A stretch of 64,000 nt of DNA from Apus apus (GCF_020740795.1 NC_067291.1:19191780-19255779); one strand, 5' to 3'; numbered from the stretch's first letter, positions 23,601 to 60,180 are shown. Numbers and translations: made by a program. The notes: generated by a model from the sequence alone, not told the origin.

Positions 23601-26600
23601 TGAAAAAAAAATAATTATGGACAACTGGATGGTTCCCAAGGCCTGGGAACAGGAGTAAGGGTGTTCTGCCAGATCAAAGCCATCCCAGTTGTTCCATCTG
23701 ACAGCTCTCTAATGATCTTAATGAGCAAAGTTTTATAATCTCAGCCTGGCTCTCTGGATAATTGTACAGCTTCACAACAAGCATTGCTGTGCTGAGCACA
23801 GCCAGCCAGTTGGTTGTTTCAGCACTGAATGAATTTGCCACAGAAATCAAACTGTCTTCTTCATTCCCCAGGGCTGATCTTTGTAATCCAAATTAGAAGA
23901 TGATGGGATGGGCAATAATGCTTGCACTGCTGTAGTTGACATTGTGTTTGTCTGGTGGCAACACTCCTATTAAATACACCCACATCAGGCAGATTTTGGC
24001 CCTAGATAGGAAATCAAACCCTGTGGCAGGGTCTAGCAAGAGGAAGAAGATTTTAAGACATATCTTGGCCAGCAATTATCCCGGAGCTGCCACTTTATCT
24101 TGCTAATAAATCTCTGGAGGCAGCAGATACAGACAACAAGATGTGTGTTGAGTCCAAAATAGATGCAGGGAATTGATGACTTCATTTTGAGAGTCACCAC
24201 AAAAAACACCAAGTCATTGAGCCTGTTGAATTTGATTCCTGTTCCCAAAACCTGCTGAAAATCTTCCTTTCTGTTTATCCTAATGTTGGACTAACAAAAA
24301 AATTGCTCCAGAAGATGATTAATTTTTCCAGAGCTGCTCCCTTCCCACTTTTTCCTCAGTGCCCCAGAGATTCCTAGAGGTCAGCAAAACCAAAGTGATT
24401 TTGGAAAGGTCACCCTTCAGATCCAGGTTCTTTTTTATTCCAGCTCCAGGTTTAGGAAAGAAAAGGCTGATTTCTAGATAATATTTTTAATTCGGTCTAT
24501 TTCTTCTTGCATCTCATTTTCTTTTTGAGCTGCAGAACTAGAAAAAGATTATAGTGGATGCTGGAATTCAAGTGAGTTATCAAAAGAAAAATTCCTATTG
24601 ACTCCATGCATTTTCATCACTCCTACCACTGTCACGGAATTACCTGAGAAACAGAACTCCTTCTAAATTGTAGACTCTTTAATTTCATCCAGAGTTTTAA
24701 AAACAGGGTTGTTTTGTTTTTTATTTCAGTGGAAATAGGTTGAAGGTTTTTCCCTGACTGGGGGTTGTGTGTGCTAAGAGTAGGTGTTTCTCTGATTTAG
24801 CAGCTGGATTGGAAAGCTTGAATTATCTCTGCATAGCTGCAATGATTCATGGATTGTTAGGAAATTGCAAAGTATTGATTGGATTTCCCCCTTTAGGAAA
24901 TACTTCTCTGATAAAACACAGTAAGTTCTGGGGAGTTGCTTTCGTCCTTCATGCCTTCTGCCCTGGGCAAGCCAGTGGCTCCTTTCATCTGGGAAACTGG
25001 AATTTGGGTCAACAGCTGTTCAAGGACAACTCTGAATTATTCTGATTTCCAATTCCAAATCTTGCCCTGCACAGTATGAACTCCTCAGAACCAGAAAAGC
25101 TGGGACCAGCAGCAAATACTGGCCATCCCTGTTTCCCATCCTTCCATTTCCATTACAAATACCACTGGTGTATTCAGCAAAGACGCCTTGACCTTGTGGG
25201 AACACTAAAGCCATCAAAGATGGTGGCAGATTTTCCCCTTGATTAGGCCAGGATTTCTCTCGGGGTCTCGGGAGTTGGTGGCAGGTGGGAAGTGGGAGAA
25301 TGAAGTGAGGACTGGGCAGGGCAGAGCCTGATGCACAGTGCCTGGGGCTGAGGAGCTGGGAGCTGATAGCTCTGACACACATCTACACATTAATGGTGTG
25401 GCTGAGGCAAAACCTGGGGGCTTTTTGGCAGCTGCTGTATGAATTTCCAGAGCAGAACCATCAATACACAGTTATGAGTGTGACCTCTGCTTCTTTGCTT
25501 TGCTAAATTGAACACCCAAGGGCCAGCTGAGTATCACTCCTCATCTCTGCTCCAGTTGCTTGGAACATGCTGCCTCTGCAAATGGTTGTGCCTGAGCACG
25601 AGCTGAAGAATTATGAGAGCGTGCTAATTCAAGGTTTGCCATGAATTTAGTGTTGCTGCAAGGATGACACTAATAGCAATTAGCATGGCAGAAATGTCAG
25701 TGCTGAATGACTTTTCTCATATTAAAAGCTGTCAGCCCCAGAGCACACAGTCCTCTGTTATTTCAGGCCTGACCTCTGCTTTTTGGCCATGTTTCATACG
25801 CACGGGATGTCCTGGGCCAACCCATAACTGCAGCAGAATTCTCCAGGAGGGAACACATGGAAAGCACAGAGCAGCCAAAACCAGTCTGTGCTGACAGCAA
25901 CATTTCCTGAGCTTTTGTATATTCCCATCTGGGGCTTGCCTGGACAGAAACAACATCAATCCAGGACTGAACAAAATAGAAGACACTAATTCCTGGAGAT
26001 CCTTGCTAGTCCAGTGCTACCCTCCTGCCCTGCTGTCAGTTGACTCCTCTTCAGATGCAAAATTCTGTTTCACTTTTGCCTCTCTGCACCATGAAGAGCC
26101 TGATTATAAATGGGCCTGGCTAGAAATATCCCCTGCTGCTGCTCATAAACAGGGCAATCAACAGACGTTTTCAGGTTACAATGCATGAGTGGTCAAAATG
26201 CCTCTGCTTTGTAATGTCTGAAGCTCAACAAGTGGTAGTGGCACGGAAATGTAGGGACTGAGATTTCTGTCTCGGCCAGAAAGGGCATTGACCTCACTTT
26301 GGGCCCACAAGTCTTGGGTAGGATGAGCTCCAGATGAGGAACATTTGCAATTTGATGCAAGAGGAAGTAATGCTTACGCATAGGAAAGATGTAAATAAAG
26401 GGTGTTTCCCAACTTGCAAACAAAATCCAGAACACAAAAAGGAGAACAGCTCTTGTAGGAGGATAACTAAAAATACTTCAAAGTTGTTATTTGTATTCTT
26501 TTAGAACTAACAGCAATTCTGGACGATGAAAGCAGGCCTGAGACCCATCAAGTGAAAACTAATAGCTTTTTAACAACAAAGTTCAATGGAGTTCAAAGTT

Positions 26601-27640
26601 CAAATAGGATGTGAGATAGAAATTTTAGCTACAGAGTTAGGTATGTACCCCAGCCTCTACACACAGAAGCACCCTTTATCAATTTTAATGCACTACTTGG
26701 TGCAGTAGGATTGAAAAGGGTAGCAGGAACAGGCCAAGAATTTTCAGACTCAAGATTTTGGGTATTCTGGGTTCATCTGGTGATAAAAAAGGATGAACCC
26801 AAAGACAATGCAGACTCCTACAGACCGCACAGCTACATTACTTTCTGCTCCTGTGAGGTCTGGCCTTGCAATTCCCTTGTGGAGCTGGCACAAACAATTA
26901 TTCCCACAGGACACATGGAACAAGGTCCAGGGGATATGAAGCCCCAAACGCTTGTCAGGTTTTGTGCAGCTGTGAGAAGATGGAGGTGCATGGTCTGCCA
27001 GGGCACGCTGGAGGCTGGTGGCAGGACGTGGGGTGTTGGTTTATTAGTGCCTTGTTTTCCCTGCTCAGAAGCTCTGAGGCAGCATGAACCATTTATTTAA
27101 AAATGCAGAGGATCCCGTTATGGCTCAGTATCGTTCCAGCAGATGGTAACTGATGCACAGCATTGCTGCTGATGCCCGGGGGTTACTTTCCATGCCCAGA
27201 AATGATAACACCAGGCACTGGCTGCAGAGATGGCAAACACACTGCTGCAGTGGGTGGCCAGCTGGTGGAAAAAGAGCAGTTTTAAGGGCTTTGGTTTAAT
27301 CATCTGGACATGAGTGCTATTTTTATCCTCTTCTATTTAGGTCTCAAGCCTGTGCCAAAGGGAGCTGATGACAAAGCTGGTGTCCCCCATGGCACACAGG
27401 CAGATGAAGGGGACTGGCTTTTGGGAAGGGAGAAGTGGGGGGGGGCAGGGAAGGGACCCACTCTCGTGGCCTCTTTGTGCCTCGTGAGCTGAAAGAGCTT
27501 GTTGATGTCTCTGAGGGCTGCACCGTGAGCTCCATGGGCTTCAAATGCTGCTCTAGGCCTGGTTCAGGGCACGGATCTGTGAGACCTGGGGGCTTCCTGC
27601 CAAACCCCCGTGGCTGTGGGCAGCTCTAGGGTGGAAACCA
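20616..27640. other. Intergenic DNA upstream of the tRNA/RAB11A promoter
   Basis: About 7 kb with no supported gene. Overlapping open frames near 21.4-22.8 kb lack conserved-looking sequence or paired splice sites. A short CR1-tail-like string (TTCTGTGATTCTATGAG) lies at 20781-20797. GC content rises steadily from about 27.0 kb toward the CpG island. Confidence 0.5.
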
Positions 27641-27834
27641 TCACCTGCCCGTGTCGGCAGGAGGGCACCTGCACCGTGAGCGGGGAGAGGGCTCCCGAGT
27701 GCCAGCAAAGAGAACTGCGGTGTGGCTGGTCCACCTCCCTGCGTGAAGAAGCCCGTGGGAGAAGCGAGGAGCCTGTCTGGCCATAATTTGGGAAGCTAAG
27801 GTTGAAGAAGGAGTAAGGTGGGAGGAGGGGGGGG

Positions 27835-27845
27835 AAAAAGAAAAA
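27835..27845 (-). terminator. RNA polymerase III terminator of the tRNA gene
   Basis: On the minus strand, five bases after the tRNA discriminator, the sequence reads TTTTTCTTTTT, two T5 runs split by one C. T runs of four or more on the RNA-like strand are the standard Pol III stop signal. Confidence 0.85.
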
Positions 27846-27849
27846 CTTC

Positions 27850-27921
27850 AGGTTCCACCGAGATTTGAACTCGGATCGCTGGATTCAGAGTCCAGAGTGC
27901 TAACCATTACACCATGGAACC
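27850..27921 (-). tRNA. tRNA-Gln (anticodon CTG)
   Basis: The 72-base gene folds as a canonical cloverleaf on the minus strand. The acceptor stem pairs GGTTCCA with TGGAACC and leaves a T discriminator at 27850. The A box includes TGGTGTAATGG and the B box is the eukaryotic Gln form AGTTCAAATCT. The anticodon loop holds T33, CTG at 34-36 (genomic 27888-27886) and A37. There is no intron and no encoded CCA, as usual for eukaryotes, and a T-run terminator follows. The gene lies about 310 bases upstream of the RAB11A start codon and points away from it. It appears intact and probably functional. From memory, a tRNA-Gln-CTG also lies just upstream of human RAB11A on the opposite strand, so this arrangement may be ancient. 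Confidence 0.97.
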
Positions 27922-28229
27922 GCGCTGCGCACACCTCCTCCCGGATGCCACTAGTCCCTTCCCCCGCCGCCCGCTCCCGCCGCCCGCACTGACCGTGCCC
28001 GGCTGGACAAGCCGCCGTGCCCGCGCGGGCTCCTCCGCCTCCCGCCCCGCGGCGCCGCCGCTGCCCGCCCGGGCGGGGCGGCCCCGTCCCGGCAGCACTT
28101 ATCGGGGAGCTGCCCCGGAAGGGCCCGCCCGTGGGCGGGCAGAGCGCGGAGGGCGGAAGCGCTGCGGCGGCTGCAGGGAGGGTCCGGCTCCCGCTCGCAG
28201 TCCTCGGCCTCCCCCCGGCGCACCCCACC

Positions 28230-45246
<17,017 letters not shown>

Positions 45247-46858
45247 AATTGTTCATTCTTTCCTAAAAGGCTGTGTATATTCCCCCCAGTCCAAGATTTA
45301 AATATATTTGTAATTCTCATGGTTACTTTATTGTGTTTAGTTACTGCTTATTCCTTCTGAATTTCTCCATGTCTTAAAACACTTTGATTTCAGTGTTTAT
45401 GATTCTGTTGCTTCTGTGTGGCTGCAGTATTTTCCCAACACCGACTCGTCGGTTTTGAGTCAGTGAATTGGATGGAACTGATCTGATCTTTGCTACATGA
45501 TGCCTGCTAGTCAGAGCACAGACACCTCTAGTGAGCACTTGGGAGATGTTATTCTGATCCTCTCTAAACAATTACTGTCAAGTTAACTAGGAAAGTATCT
45601 CTGGGCAGGACAATCTTTCCTTGTCTTAAGGTGTTGTACACTGCATCTAAGGCTTGATGAAGTGCCCCTTGTTCTGAAGTGCAATTTTAATGTAAGTTAA
45701 ATGTGTTTGGCTGCATCTTCAGATTGCCAAGTTTTTTGATAGAATATTATGGGGGAGAAAAGAGAATGTTCTGCAAACCAGCAGCAGGGTTCTTGCTTCC
45801 TGTGAATGGGCTGTTGTGGCTTGGCACCTGCTGCAGGGGAGGTTGTGATGTGAGGCACAGCTGCTGGGAGGCTGCCAGGGAGACGCTGGTGGGGCTCCGT
45901 GTGAGCTGCCTCGTGTGAAGGAAGCCAAAGCACAAGCTGTGTAACTGATCAAGGGTCACTCCAACACTGAAACTTGCAGCATGGTTTTGTGCTGCCTAAG
46001 ACTTGGCCTCCACAGTGCTGGTGGTATCAGGATTTGAGGATGCCTTTTTTTCTTTCATGGCACACAGACTTGAAGGGGTTTGTCATGTATGACATATCGC
46101 ATTTATTAATACATGCCATGTTTATTAATCACATGCTTGACTTGATGAAACAGTAACTTCCACAACCTGGCCTTAGTTTTCCATTCTGTTTCATCTGGTA
46201 TTTTTAAATTATTCCAGTGATTTGGTAAAAGTTTTTTTAACAAAAATATCTGGAGTAGTTTTCATACTGGATGCCTTTCTTTCTGTGCTTCGTTGCTCCG
46301 TACAGATCCCGTTTGCTCAGCTTGTTCAGGGATACATGACCTGTGCCTTCTGTCGCTGCACTCGCTGCTTGGCACCCGCTGCGCGCCATTCCCAGACACG
46401 CCTTGGAGACTGAGACTTGGGGCTGTAGGCACTGCTTTTCGACAGTATTTAAGAGCTGCTTGTTGTATAAATGCCTGCAGTTATTTATACGATGACAGGG
46501 AAGTAGTTGATTGTAGGGGTTGTTGCTCAAACTCTGATGTGACCCACTTGGAACAGCCAAAGCTGGGCAGGCTCCCCCAGCTGCGTTCCGTACCCAACCT
46601 TTCTGTCCTGCAGTGCTCATGATGTGTAAGGCACACGGAAGGCATTGCTGTAGTCAGTCAGTTGGTTTGGTGTTTTGTTTTGGTTTGTTTTTTTTAAATC
46701 CATTTCTCCTCCTAGTATTAGTTCTGAAGATGCTATTTTGATCTGTTTGTAAATTACTTTGTATTTTATGCATGTACTGTACTTTGATTTGTTATTTTTT
46801 TTAGATTGATTTAAAATATATTCATCCATGATTCTAATAAAGAATTACAGGGGACAAC
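45247..46858 (+). other. RAB11A: RAB11A 3' untranslated region
   Basis: About 1.6 kb from the stop codon to the first strong polyadenylation signal at 46836. It is AU-rich, especially at 46.7-46.84 kb, with several ATTTA/TATTTA elements that could affect stability. The end is placed about 15-20 bases after the signal and is approximate; shorter or longer isoforms cannot be excluded. Confidence 0.8.
46836..46841 (+). terminator. RAB11A: RAB11A polyadenylation signal
   Basis: A canonical AATAAA in TCTAATAAAGAATTACAGGG, followed within 30 bases by a GT-rich downstream element (TATGGTGTTGGGTG at 46863-46876). This is the first well-formed signal after the stop codon. Confidence 0.85.
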
Positions 46859-49800
46859 TCAGTATGGTGTTGGGTGCACTTTCTGGGAGAACTGGGATTT
46901 TGCATGAAGGTTTTTATGTACTGGAAGCTCATCAGCTTCTTGGAACAGGCTGTGAAGAGAGTCTGAAGTGGAAGTACCCCCAGAAAAGGAACTAAAAGGG
47001 TCATGTAAGGCAGTTGTTTTCTTTGCTCAGGACAGGCCTGCAGCTTTTGGGGGTTGCTGCAGCCACAGCCATGGGAGTCTGGCAGCTTCAGGGAACTGAT
47101 GCTCTGAAAAGTCTGTGGGGTTTGCTCTAGTCAGACCCGGGCATGGCTTTTACAAACCTGTTTGTTTTTTTTCCCGCATTATACCAGTAAGAAGATGCTG
47201 TGGGACAGCAAATAACTTTCTGCTACAGAAAATGATTTAAGCTTTTTGATCCCACCTTGGTGTCCTGCTGCAGAAGTGGTGCAGAGGAGCCAGCCTGCCC
47301 GTGAGGGTGTGTGTGGTGTCCCTGGCTGCAGGAACAGTCACACAGAGGCTGTGAGGTAGTGCTGGGGGCTCTGGGGACAATTTGGGGCCTTTTAGCACTG
47401 CAGGTGTCTGAGGATGAGGTGTAAGGCTGGGCCCTTGCTTGCTGCAGGAGCTGCTCTCTGAGCTTTTTCTGGCCAGACTGGAGCATATTTTGGAATTAAC
47501 AAAATTAGTGGGGTGGCCAGCTTCTAAATTTGTCAACTAGAAATGCAGGATGAGTTTCTCTTTGTTGCCTTTTCTGACTCCTATAAGCAGGCAGCTCGAC
47601 TTGGCCATCCCATCAGCTTTGGATTTTGCCTGATTTTTCTAAGACTCCTCCTTTGGCAGCAGATGCCTCCACAGTGAGGCCAGGGGGCCACAAAGTGCTG
47701 TGGGAGCCGAGCCCCCCCTGCCCCACACAGGGTCTGCACGTGTGCCTGGGCTTCCTTCCTCTCCCAACAAACGGGGCTGTGTTTAATCCTGGGCAGCTGT
47801 GAAATGGCTACATAGGCTGTTAGACAAAGTAAGAACTATTTATTTTTCTCTCCCCACTTTAAAATTAACAATCATAAAACAGGCCTCAGACAGATAACAC
47901 TGCAAAAACTGATTTGTACTTACTGCTGCAGCAGGGAATCTAGAGTTGTCATGCAGTAGTTGGTAAAGCCTTCATAAGCTGTCGATTTCCTAAAGCAGAA
48001 TCAAATGGTGTATGTGCAGAGATGTAACTTCTTACCCATCACAGCTTCACCTCCTGTTCCGTGGTTTTGTACTGCTTGTTCCTGACTGAGCACTGCTGTG
48101 CTGCGCATCCCGGCTGGCCCTGGCCTGGGGGACACTCCTGGGACAAGAAGGCTCTTCCCAAAGAGCTTTGGGAGAGATAATGCAAGATGTGATTCTGTCT
48201 GAACACTGACCCCACGGAGCATTGTTCCCTTTCAGCTGCTGATTAATCATTCCTTTCTGCAGCTGGCATTCTTTCTGGATGGAAATGCCTTTTCTCTGCT
48301 ATTAGGAGACAACTGATTAGAACAGATACTGCTTCTGGGCCTGGAATGAGCTTGCTGAGTTTCTGGGAACTCCGTATAATGCTGCAAAATTTGCTTTACT
48401 TGCCAAAAGCTTTTGCTGTCATTTGCCTATTTGAAAGTCCCAACCTTAACAATGCTGAAGCTGCTCAGCGAGCACCAGTGGCTCCTGCATATGGTGGGAG
48501 TTGAGGTTCTGACTCTTAACCAGAAAGGACATAGAATTGATCTGATTTAAAGATACTTTATTAAGCTAGAATTACTTATTCTCTCAGTTCAAACCTGATG
48601 AATTTCCAGCCTTAAATAGCTTATTGAGTGTGGCTTGTCAAATAAAAAGATTACATGCTGGCCTTCAGTTAACAAGATTTTTAGAAATATGAAGCACAAA
48701 TATTCAAAGAGCCTCAACGTGTAGCAGTCTGCTGTGCTGCCTGGAAGTCAGTTACTCTGCTGGAGTTTCTGCTGCAAAGCTGTGCTTGTGATTTATTGAT
48801 GAGGCTCCCTAGGGGCACCCTCAAACCTGCTGAGGTGGCTGCCAAGTGTCCTGTCCCATCGCTGCTGGGTGCAGTAGGTAACTGCTGGCCTGTGTCCTCC
48901 AGTGCCCACCTGGAGGCACAACAACCCTGGTGGCACCAACACTGTCACAACACATGCTGAAGTGGTTTGTGCATCTCTTGAGGTTAAACGTCTGGGGAAG
49001 GAGCACCTGGAAGAGCTGTGAGAAAGACGTAGGATCCCAGTTATGGTTTGTTTTAAAGCTGAGCCTTACTCCAGATTAACTCCAAACTGCAGCCTGAATT
49101 ACAGCACTGTGCTTTGGGAGAAATCCTGCAACTTCTGCCTTGTGAGCCTCACGCCTGTGGGGTTATTTTTGTAGGGGACAGCCCCTTCATGACCAGTCCC
49201 TGGAGAGCCTGGACCTGAACATAGGCTGGAAGTTTTAGTCTGCAAATGAGCACGTTTGAGAAATGCACTTTGAGAGAAATTCAATTTATTTTGTACAAGG
49301 TAGAATACCTTTGCACAGTGAACAAATATATTACAAATCTGTCTTGCCTTAAAAAAGTATTGCCATTTGGGTGGCCTGTTTCCTAAGCTAATGCTACTGT
49401 ACAAGAAGGTGGTACTTTTTTTGTTGGTTTTGTTTGCTTTTTTTCCTGTTAAGCTCTATGAACATGGTTGCATTTGGTTTGAAAAATCCAGCTTTGAAAA
49501 AAAAAAAAGAAGACACTGAGCATGTCCCTGCTCTCTGGAGTCTCATGGCAAACTTTACAGCAAAACACACGCTGGTCAGGCTGGCAGCTGAAACTGCTTG
49601 TGCTGGGTATCAAGGTAGGTCTCTGACAGGAGAATTCCTTATTGAACTGCCTTTCTCTTGATACTTCTGAGGTAAGTCTTTCTATTCATGTACATAAAAT
49701 ATATTCCTACTGGCCCTACAAAATAATTGCTTGCATCTCAAATAAGGCTTTCCTGAAAAATAAAATTGCTATTGCTGATCAGTCACTGCCCCCATGCACA

Positions 49801-51212
49801 CATGCAGCATTCGTGTAGCTACTTATGCATCATCATCCAACGTAAGACTCTGCTGCTCTGGAAGGCTGGGGGATATCTGGGCTCAGCTCCAGCGTCTCTC
49901 TGCAGAACTCCTGGTTTGCACAGAGGGGGGCAGAGCCAAGCCCCCCAGCCGGTGGGGTCCCAGCTCTCCAGCAGTGCTCAGCTGGGGCTCCCTGAGCCCT
50001 GGCGCCTCTTGTGGCAGCACCGCAGGGCCACCGAGAGGGGGGTTCCATCCCCGAGGTGAGGGCTGATGCCTGGGCTGACTGGGAGCTGGGATTAAGCTGC
50101 TGCTCCAGAGCTGGAAGGTTGCTCTGGCCAGTCCCCCAGACCAGCAGGTTACTGGGGTGATGGTCATGCTTGAGCAAACTGGTTGGTGCTGGGTTCGGTC
50201 TCTTCTCCTTCCATCAGACGTGTGAATGTGCAATAGAATATTTTTTTTTTTATATTTAAGAGGCAATCAACTTGTTACTTCCATGTTTGCCTAATAAAAA
50301 TTACATACTTAGAATCAATACTATTTCATGCTCAAAATCTACAAGGAACTGCTTAACAGCAAGTATTCTACTTTCTAGGTCAGTAAAGAAAAAAAAAAAC
50401 AACTCATGGTGACTTAGTCCCAAACTTTACCACAAGCCAACTCCTTGGTAGTTATTTCCCAAACGGCTGAAAAAGAAAACTGTTTCAGCTCAATTTAATA
50501 ACATTTCAGGCAGAATCATCAATGGATAAGGTCGCACTACATGGTAACGCACATGAAATTAAAGGGTGTCGTAAATGACATGCTGTGAATTGTGATGAGA
50601 TGGGTTGTAGAGATGGACTAAAGAAGCCAACATGTCTCAGCTAGAGCAAAGGAATCCAAAACAGATCTGTGCAAAGCTGCAGTGTCCCAGGGAAGTAGAT
50701 GAAGGTGCATCAGTTGATACCACCTGACAGATGAGGTGGATTTCTCTAAGAAAATAGAGATGTATAAGGAAAATTAAAGATGATCTGTGACAAAGTATTT
50801 TGTAGCTTGTTGAAAGTGTGGTAAGCTGAGTGCGAGACTCATTGTTGAAACTCAAGTCATTAGCAAAGACCAGTGAACATTTGCCAAGATGTTACGTTTT
50901 AAAAACGGCACAGAATGTGTCTGTGTTCATATTCCTCAAACACCTTGGTACTGAAAATAATGATGAAAATCTCAATGCTAATTACCAAGCATGATCTGCA
51001 CAGGTTGCACATGATGATAGCAGTAAATGAGGCTTCCAGTGAAATGACACATTTCCCTGCTTTTGGTCAGAAAGATGTCCATTTCCATGAGAAAGATGTA
51101 AAATACATTCCAGCGTATTCATAGACACCTTGTTCTTAACAGTAAAAGGTTCCTTGATGCAGTTGGTTGAAATTTACATCTACAAGTCCTTCTACTTAGC
51201 ATGTTTTTGTGT
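46859..51212. other. Convergent intergenic interval between RAB11A and MEGF11
   Basis: About 4.3 kb with no supported coding exon or RNA gene. Open frames at 47.2-47.5, 49.1-49.4 and 49.8-50.3 kb have no recognised similarity or paired splice sites. Part of this interval may be 3' UTR of MEGF11 if a distal signal is used; a minus-strand AATAAA also occurs at 49285-49290. Confidence 0.6.
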
Positions 51213-51527
51213 TTTATTTTACAGCAAAGCCAGGGTTAGAATGCACACCTTGGAGAGTTTGTGCCTGGAGCAAAGCAGACACCTTCCTGGGGGTCATGTA
51301 CTCCAGTCTGTGTGGAGGAGGTTCTCATTATTTCCTGTTACCCATAGAAAAATGTCTTTATAAATAACATCATGCAGCAGCAGTTGGCCCAAGCTGATGT
51401 TACATTAGGTCCTTGTGTAAGACAGCCTGAAGTCCCATCAGCTTCCTGCAGCACAGAAAGGGATTGTCCTCTTTTGCATCCTCAGAGTCTGTGTTTGCAG
51501 CACAGTGCACCAGTTCAGTTCATCCCT
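51213..51527 (-). other. MEGF11: MEGF11 3' untranslated region (minimum extent)
   Basis: Non-coding sequence after the MEGF11 stop on the minus strand, taken to the first AATAAA on that strand at 51218-51213. Distal signals exist, so the real UTR may be longer. Confidence 0.4.
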
Positions 51528-57282
<5,755 letters not shown>

Positions 57283-59915
57283 CTGCATAAAAATGATATA
57301 TAATGGAAAACAAATAAATATTTATGTAAATTGGATTGCTTTGACTACTGAGCAGCATATATTCTCTCCTCTAAATTGTACATCAAGGCCCTCATTTAGG
57401 GGAGTCTTTTAAGCACATCCTCAGCTGTAAGCATGCACTCAGCTTCCGTGGGATTCTGTGCATGCCCCAAATTATGCATATGCTTAAGAGCTTCCCTGGA
57501 AGGGAGGGCTTTCCTGAAGCAGGGGGCTGCTTGTTACCAAGAACAGCCATCAGGAGAACAGGGAAAAAAAATCATCTGCTGATAGGCTCATACCTGAAAC
57601 ACTGGGTTGGATTGGTAAAAGCTGCCTAAAACATAACCTTTCAAATCTGATTCCACAGGTTCCATTACTCTGTGGCTTTTTTTCATTCTTGGCTCATATG
57701 TTCTTGAATTCACAGTTTTAATTTCTAAGTTGTGTACAACCTTCCTAAATTACCTTGTATGATGTTGCTTATAAATTTGCCCAGTTCAGTAACTGCTGTG
57801 ACACTAGTTCCCAGGAGCTCTGAAAATGCAGCAGCTGGGAGCAGAGAGCTGACAGCAATGACTCTGCCTCATGCAGCTCCTTAAGAACTTGCTGTTCCTC
57901 ACAAAGGCAGAGATACAAGGGGATGGGAACCTTTTTTTTTCACTCCTGCAAATTATTGTGGATATCATTAAAAAGGAAAATCTAATGTAAACCTTTAAAT
58001 CTTTTTAACTATAGAGTCTGATATTTCTTATTGACTAGCAAAACCAAGACAAATTGGGTTATGGAGATAGAAAATGCTTTGTGGCTTGTTGGGATTCCCA
58101 ATCAAGTAACTGAGTTATGATGGTGCAAGAGCCCTGCAAACTGTGTGTCCCAGAGGTCTGCCAGCTATTTGTCCTTGCATGTCCTTTGGTCTCTACAGAA
58201 GAAGGTGTCGCCACCACTGGCAATGCTGTATCAGTCCCTTTTTCACAGCATATTTCGGGGTTTTTGCTAAATAAGGAAAATCAGCTAAATTAGACAATAA
58301 ATGTGTTACTGGCACATGAAAGAAAAACCCTTTGCTCTTCAGGGTGCCCATTCCTGAGCACGGGAAAAGCACTGGTGGTCCACAACTGGCTCTCTGTGGT
58401 GGGGCTCTTCCCTTCCGGCCGGAGTTGGAGCATCTTCTGCTTTGTTTCCCACCTCTTGTCTTGACTCACCCCTGAAAGAAGCTGCCGAGGGCATGGCTGA
58501 TGGGTGGGCTGGGCAGGACAACAATATTAGCTGGGTGTTTTTTTTCTGTCCTGCATTTTCCCATCATGACTGTGAGGACCTGAATGAAGGCTGGAGCCTC
58601 GGGGCTGCTGAGGATGCAGCGATATCAACCGGTGCTTTTGGTGACTCCAAGGGGAAGGACTCCACCTTCTGAGCATCTTCTGTTAGCTCAGCTCCATGTG
58701 AGCTCCTGTCAGTCCTATTGGAAATGTCAGGCACGTCTGGAAGGGCTTCTGCAGCAGCAGAGATCACTGAGCCTGCCCTGAGTAGGGCCCAGCTGGCTGT
58801 GAGACCCTCACGGAGGACAGGTTGACCTGGTCATGCAGGGTCTGTCTGATCCTGGTTCTGAGCTGGGAAACAGACAATCCTTGCCCACTGCAGCTGCACA
58901 ACAGCACGCTGTCAAGCTCAGCTCTCACTTGCTGCAGTGTAGCTGTAGGAAACAGAATCCTTCTTAAGGAGGATGGCTCAGAAAAGGTGGGATACACCTG
59001 CTAGGATTGATGCTGCGTTGGGAGAGCTACATGGCCCTACAAAGCCCTTCCCAACCTATTCCCTGGAATTCTGCCTTTAATCTTCTTTTATGTCTATTAC
59101 AATTCTCTGGGCTTTATGACCCATTTTTTTGTATTCATTGCATTCCTCAGGAGGTTAAATGAATGATGGACACATGATTTTTTTAAACTGCAAAAGTAGT
59201 TAATGTGGAAAAGCCCTAAGTAGGCCAGGAATCTGGCACTTCAGGAAAGTCTGGGTTTCAGGTTTAAGCTAAATTATCTGCTGGGGTGAAATCAGAGTCT
59301 CAGCTGGAAATATTTTTCCACACCTCTTGGCTTTGAGAAAAATGCAAAGTCAGCTCTGAATCAAACTCTGTGGCTTTCATCCTCTGGAATAAATGCAGCT
59401 TTGAGTCACTCAAGATGTGCTGCAAATCACACTTAAATCTCTGCATTGAGGACTGCTGTTAAAAAAAATTACAGATGAAACCATTTTTGTCTGCAGCCTG
59501 CTGTGCCCAGCACTCCAGCTAATGAGCATAAAATCCCCTTCTGAACTCAGTAGGTGGTTTAGGACTTTTGACTTGCTTGGAACAGGAGCTATAAGCTGGA
59601 CTTTGCAATTGCTTAACGCAGACTGGACTAGAGCAACAGAGTCACAGGGCAAATTATCCTCGTTCTGCAACAAGGAACAGCAAATGCAACATGCCATTCC
59701 TTGCAGCTAGTAGCACTAGGCTGCATTGAAGAGGTAGTGACACACAGTGAAGGTGACAAAGCCACCTCTTCTTGACATCACAGAGTCCTCAGACTCTGAT
59801 CTCTGAGGCACATGTCCATGAGGATCACTTGTGCAAATGTGCTCAGCACTGGACTCCAGCTCCACTGAACAGACACAACTAGCTCTTTCTGTGATTATTT
59901 CCTTTTCTATTAGAT

Positions 59916-59942
59916 TTCTATGATTCTATGATTTTATGATCT
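59916..59942 (+). mobile_element. CR1-tail-like octamer repeat
   Basis: TTTCTATGATTCTATGATTT repeats the (ATTCTATG) octamer characteristic of CR1 3' termini. The upstream 100 bases do not clearly match CR1, so only a terminus, or a slippage product, is visible. Confidence 0.4.
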
Positions 59943-60106
59943 CTCTGAAAAAGCCTGACAAACTGATACTCAAAGCCCACATACCAATGTGGCAGCAGTA
60001 AAAACACAGGCTTTGTTTTGCTCAATGCATTACCTAGTTGGAAAGAGCACAAACCTGTCAACTGAGGTCCTGCAGAACAGGCCAAATACTTGCAGCCTGT
60101 TAAGAT

Positions 60107-60180
60107 CCACTGTACATGTATATACAGTGGATATACATATGTATATTTTTATAAATATATGTAATATATGCATAGACATG
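60107..60180. repeat. Hairpin plus TA-rich palindromic microsatellite
   Basis: CCACTGTA (60107-60114) pairs with TACAGTGG (60123-60130) around an 8-base loop. It is followed directly by the perfect 16-base palindrome ATATACATATGTATAT (60131-60146) and further TATA/ATAT repeats to about 60180. Confidence 0.85.

Noticed and set aside
58985-59075. A CR1-like 3' phrase (CCTACAAAGCCCTTCCCAACC followed by TTCCCTGGAATTCTG)
   Set aside because: It resembles CR1 tails loosely, but lacks the terminal octamer repeat and a longer match. It is too weak to list as an element.
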